Shown: positions 23,101 to 26,184 of the stretch, one piece after another
How the letters are laid out: each line of letters starts with the position of its first letter
Position numbering within the stretch: the stretch's first letter is position 1
DNA from: JADJNW01 sp964596135
Lineage (GTDB): Bacteria; Bacteroidota; Bacteroidia; Chitinophagales; Saprospiraceae
NCBI GenBank assembly: GCA_964596135.1
Contig: CAZQTF010000020.1
Span: forward strand, 1-26,184
DNA length: 26,184 nt
Direction: 5' to 3'
Position numbers and translations under genes: made by a program
The notes under the pieces: generated by a model
The model's input: only the letters and a program-made list of their open reading frames with translations
Database searches by the model: none
Told to the model about the DNA's origin: nothing

Positions 23101-24876
23101 ATGAAATATTTTACATTGGCCATAAGTTGTTGTTTGGTCTTGAATATTGCAAATGCGCAAAATGTCATTTGGAAAAACAAGGTGGACGCTTCCATTTTGG
23201 CGAAAGCTGAAAGTGGTGCAGCCGTTGATTTTATTGTTGTGATGCAAAAGCAGGCGGATGTGTCGCATGCCCGAAAGCTCAAAACCAAAGCAGAAAAAGG
23301 CACCTTTGTATTCAATACTTTGCAATCAGTAGCCCGCCAGTCGCAAAAGCCAGTTATTGAGCTTCTGACCGGCGTCGGTGTTTCGTTTCACGCATTTTTT
23401 GTGGTGAATGCCATTTACACCCGTGGAGATGTGAAGCTAATTGAACAATTGGCTTCCAGAAGCGACGTAGCGAGCATTGCTCCCAATCCCTTGGTACCGA
23501 TGGAAATGCCTGTTGATTTTCAAAAGATTAGCGAAGTGCAATCCCGCCAGGGCATCGAGTGGGGTATTCAAAAGATTAACGCCGACCAGGTGTGGGCAAT
23601 GGGCTATACTGGTCAGGGTGTGATCGTGGCTGGTCAGGATACTGGCTATGAATGGACGCATCCCTCAATCAAAACCAAATACCGCGGTTGGAATGGCACC
23701 AACGCCGATCATAATTACAACTGGCACGATGCCATCCACGCAATCAGCCCTTTGCACGGGGATTCGATTCCAAATCCCTTGCTCAATCCTTGTGGGCTGG
23801 ATTCCAAAGTTCCCTGCGATGACCACAGTCACGGCACCCACACGATGGGCACGATGGTCGGTGATGATGGCATGGGCAATCAGATCGGCGTAGCACCCGA
23901 CGCCCGATGGATTGCGGCACGCAACATGGAACGCGGCTATGGCAGCCCGGTTACTTATACCGAATGCTTCGAGTGGTTTCTGGCGCCTACAGATCTGAAC
24001 GATCAGAATCCCGATCCGAGCAAAGCCCCGCACGTAATCAATAATTCCTGGGGTTGTCCGGCAGAGGAAGGTTGTAATGCTTCCAATTGGGGAATGATGG
24101 AAACAGCGATCAACAACTTACGTGCAGCAGGCGTAGTGGTGGTACAATCCGCCGGCAATAGCGGCTCCGCTTGCGGCACGGTGGACAACGCAGCAGCTAT
24201 CTTTGAAGGGGCGTTTTCAGTGGGGGCTTCTCAGCGAAATGATACGATTGCGAGCTTCAGCAGTCGCGGCGCCGTCACGATAGATGGCAGCAGTCGGCTC
24301 AAGCCGAATGTGGTGGCTCCCGGCGTTGGTGTTCGTTCGGCGGTACGCGGCGGGGGCTACTCAAGTTGGAATGGTACCAGTATGTCGGGGCCACATGTGG
24401 CGGGTGTCGTGGCACTCATTATTTCAGCGAATCCGGCATTAGCTGGTCAGGTAGAAACTATTGAAGCGATCATAGAAGAAACCGCGAAGCCGATGCTTAG
24501 CCAGCAATCCTGCAGCGGGCGCTCCGGCATGGATGTGCCGAACAATGTGTACGGCTACGGCAGAATTGATGCACTGGCTGCGGTGCAAAAAGCGCTGGAA
24601 CTGACGACCGATACTGAAGATAGTGTAAAAAACACCATCGTTGAAATATTCCCTAACCCTACGGGAATCTCTGCCACGCTGAAATTGTCGGGCTTCAATG
24701 GAAATGTTGAATTCCGTTTGCTCAATGCCGCCGGACAGCAATTGCAGCATCAAAACTTGAATGTGCAGGGCTTGTCGTTGCAACCGCTGCTATTGAACGA
24801 TCTGCCCAGCGGCGTTTATTTTTATCAAATTATCAACGACGGAACTTCGGTGAGCGGCAAGCTTGTCAAACAGTAA
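23101..24876 (+). CDS. Secreted S8 (subtilisin-like) serine protease with type IX sorting domain
   Basis: The 591-residue pre-pro-protease has a signal peptide (about 1-19), an inhibitor-I9-like prodomain (about 25-135), a subtilase domain and a C-terminal sorting domain. The catalytic triad is Asp180 (GQDTG), His244 (HGTH) and Ser427 (GTSMSGPHVAG), with Asn314 (NNSWG) as the likely oxyanion residue. Cys pairs such as CGLDSKVPC (231-239) suggest disulfides. The last 80 residues (EIFPNPT at 515-521, then GVYFYQI and GKLVKQ) form the typical Por-type C-terminal domain, so the protein is exported by the type IX system and either anchored on the surface or released. It probably degrades external protein for nutrition. 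Confidence 0.95.
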   Translation: MKYFTLAISCCLVLNIANAQNVIWKNKVDASILAKAESGAAVDFIVVMQKQADVSHARKLKTKAEKGTFVFNTLQSVARQSQKPVIELLTGVGVSFHAFFVVNAIYTRGDVKLIEQLASRSDVASIAPNPLVPMEMPVDFQKISEVQSRQGIEWGIQKINADQVWAMGYTGQGVIVAGQDTGYEWTHPSIKTKYRGWNGTNADHNYNWHDAIHAISPLHGDSIPNPLLNPCGLDSKVPCDDHSHGTHTMGTMVGDDGMGNQIGVAPDARWIAARNMERGYGSPVTYTECFEWFLAPTDLNDQNPDPSKAPHVINNSWGCPAEEGCNASNWGMMETAINNLRAAGVVVVQSAGNSGSACGTVDNAAAIFEGAFSVGASQRNDTIASFSSRGAVTIDGSSRLKPNVVAPGVGVRSAVRGGGYSSWNGTSMSGPHVAGVVALIISANPALAGQVETIEAIIEETAKPMLSQQSCSGRSGMDVPNNVYGYGRIDALAAVQKALELTTDTEDSVKNTIVEIFPNPTGISATLKLSGFNGNVEFRLLNAAGQQLQHQNLNVQGLSLQPLLLNDLPSGVYFYQIINDGTSVSGKLVKQ

Positions 24877-24878
24877 AA

Positions 24879-25507
24879 ATGTATCTTCCTAGTACAGAAA
24901 AGTAGCAAAATAATTACCAGTCTGGGCCAGCTTTCGATGGATGCCACCTACCGCTACGCCGATTATCTCACGTGGCGCTTTGAGGAGTGCGTGGAGTTGA
25001 TCAAGGGCAAGATTTTTAAAATGCCGTCCGCGCCGAATAGAAAACACCAGGTAATCGCTCGGAATTTGACGCGCCCAATTTGAAATTATTGCAAGGGCAA
25101 TACCTGCCAGGCTTATTTTGCGCCCTTTGATGTACGGTTGCTGGATTCCAAAAAAAGGAAAAAGTCGAACCGGGAAATTTACTCGGTCGTACAGTCGGAC
25201 ATTTGTGTGATTTGCAACCTGGAAAAATTAGACGATCGCGGCTGCATGGGTGGTGCCTGACTGGATTACCGAAATTTTATCATCCGGCAACAACAAAAAG
25301 GAAGTGGATAACAAATTCCGCTTGTATGAAGAAAACGGCGGCGTCTGTGCATACGGGGTAGTGTGTCCTTCCGAACAGCCCGTGCTGGTTTTCGATCCTG
25401 TGGATGAAAAATGTCAGCTCCGTAAAATTTACACCGGCGAAGACGCGGCGCCCGCCGGCATTTTTGGCGATTTTGAAATCAACCTACAAGGAGTCTTCAA
25501 GGACTGA
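24879..25507 (+). pseudogene. Decayed Uma2-family (DUF820) endonuclease-like gene
   Basis: Three frames together spell a Uma2-family protein. A frame from the ATG at 24879 (MYLPSTEK) stops at a TAG at once. The frame from 24901 gives LSMDATYRYADYLTWRFEE and VELIKGKIFKMPSAPNRKHQ, then hits TGA at 25081-25083. It continues with YFAPFDVRLLDSKKR and VVQSDICVICNLEKLDDRG. Near 25250 the reading shifts by one base into PDWITEILSSGNNKKEVDNK and ends ...IYTGEDAAPAGIFGDFEINL. Uma2 proteins have a PD-(D/E)xK nuclease-like fold and are often multi-copy with unclear roles. With at least two frameshifts and one stop, this copy is dead unless the sequence is faulty. It begins 3 bases after the protease stop. 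Confidence 0.85.
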
Positions 25508-25525
25508 GCTTTCCGCAAAATGTCT

Positions 25526-25533
25526 TAACTTTG
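25526..25533 (+). promoter_or_regulatory. -7 box upstream of hisS
   Basis: TAACTTTG matches TAnnTTTG exactly and lies 109 bases before the hisS ATG, just after the Uma2 pseudogene. No TTG stands at the ideal -33 spacing. If real, it gives a leader of about 100 bases. Confidence 0.38.
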
Positions 25534-25642
25534 CGCCTTCAAAAAGAAGAAGTCAAATGAAAGATGTCAGAAATCAGACATTGATCATTGCATTATAGCT
25601 TCTCATTATTCGTAAATCTAATTTCGTTAATCGTATATCAAC

Positions 25643-26184
25643 ATGAAGCCAGGCATCCCGAAGGGTACGCGCGATTTTGGCCCTGAACAAGTGTTCAAAC
25701 GCAATTATATTTTCGATACGATCAAGCAAGTGTTTGTTAAATATGGCTATCAGCCGATTGAAACGCCCACAATTGAATTATTGTCCACGCTCACCGGCAA
25801 GTATGGCGAGGAGGGCGACCGCCTGCTTTTCCGAGTGCTCAAGCGCGGCGATAAGCTGGAAAAAGCTTTGCAGGATAACCCTTCCGAAGCGAATCTTGCT
25901 GAAGAAGGCTTGCGTTACGACTTGACCGTGCCTTTTGCCCGCTTTGTGGTGATGAATCAAAACGACATCGCTTTCCCATTCAAGCGCTACCAAATTCAGC
26001 CGGTTTGGCGTGCCGATCGTCCGCAGCGTGGGCGTTATCGTGAATTTTACCAGTGCGACGTGGACGTCGTCGGCTCACATTCTTTGGTGTATGAGGCTGA
26101 ACTAACACAGATTTACGACGAGGTGTTCACCAAACTGGGGATTGATGTTGTCATCAAAATCAATAACCGTAAGGTGTTGGCGGG
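25643..26184 (+). CDS. hisS: Histidine-tRNA ligase, N-terminal part
   Basis: The gene runs off the right edge; 180 codons are visible. It starts at the ATG at 25643 with MKPGIPKGTRDFGPEQ, the usual HisRS N-terminus. RYDLTVPFARFVV and the class II motif 2 region, QPVWRADRPQRGRYREFYQC followed by DVDVVGS, are complete and lie where HisRS holds ATP and the acceptor end of tRNA. The enzyme charges tRNA-His with histidine. The rest of the catalytic core and the anticodon-binding domain lie beyond the window. The FPFKRYQIQPVWRADRP stretch matches the eukaryote-like HisRS subtype that I recall from Bacteroidota. Confidence 0.95.
   Translation, partial: MKPGIPKGTRDFGPEQVFKRNYIFDTIKQVFVKYGYQPIETPTIELLSTLTGKYGEEGDRLLFRVLKRGDKLEKALQDNPSEANLAEEGLRYDLTVPFARFVVMNQNDIAFPFKRYQIQPVWRADRPQRGRYREFYQCDVDVVGSHSLVYEAELTQIYDEVFTKLGIDVVIKINNRKVLA

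Noticed and set aside
25250..25507. 85-codon ORF as a small independent gene
   Set aside because: Its sequence is the C-terminal half of the Uma2-family protein whose N-terminal part lies just upstream in another frame, so it is a pseudogene fragment.
25558..25599. 13-codon ORF in the hisS leader as an attenuation peptide
   Set aside because: It contains no run of His codons and there is no clear pair of alternative hairpins, so attenuation is not supported.

Overview
The window looks like a chromosomal stretch of a member of the Bacteroidota, probably near the Saprospiria (class-level placement is inference). Evidence: a subtilase with a type IX secretion C-terminal sorting domain, a CotH-kinase/lamin-tail surface protein, a Bacteroidota-style ECF sigma/anti-sigma/Spy-like operon, cyclophilin lipoproteins, and several promoter-like sites matching the Bacteroidota -7 box TAnnTTTG. 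Most genes lack a good Shine-Dalgarno sequence, and several appear to start at GTG or TTG. I see no rRNA, tRNA, CRISPR array, integrase or transposase.

Left part (1-9.8 kb): the first 23 codons of a BlaI/MecI-type repressor run off the left edge. Upstream of it in the same direction is a secreted TPR protein whose signal-peptide region is cut from the TPR domain by an in-frame TAG. Divergent from that lies a large CotH-family envelope protein, which meets a front-end-type fatty acid desaturase tail to tail across a symmetrical hairpin terminator. A Rieske non-haem iron oxygenase follows. Divergent from it is a three-gene operon (ECF sigma factor, membrane anti-sigma-like protein, Spy/CpxP-like periplasmic protein) that ends at a strong terminator. 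After an AT-rich gap comes a cytoplasmic TPR protein.

Middle part (9.8-18 kb): a polyphosphate glucokinase-type ROK kinase; two tandem cyclophilin lipoproteins, one carrying an N-terminal PKD domain; a small unrecognised protein; and a LolC/E-type permease. Then come sugar-nucleotide and glycan genes: wecB, a GT4 glycosyltransferase whose 3' end overlaps wecB, and manC. These suggest surface polysaccharide synthesis.

Right part (18-26 kb): a small secreted unknown, rnpA with an unusual low-complexity insert, radC, an MsbA-like ABC exporter, an AlkA-like glycosylase, a GNAT acetyltransferase, the secreted subtilase, a decayed Uma2-family gene with several lesions, and the 5' part of hisS running off the right edge.

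Overall the window is mostly housekeeping and envelope genes. I found no convincing evidence of a wholly new defence or mobile system. The points most worth a second look are the in-frame TAG in the TPR gene, the repeat-like insert inside RnpA, the PKD-cyclophilin fusion next to a second cyclophilin, the multi-domain CotH protein, and the orphan Rieske oxygenase.
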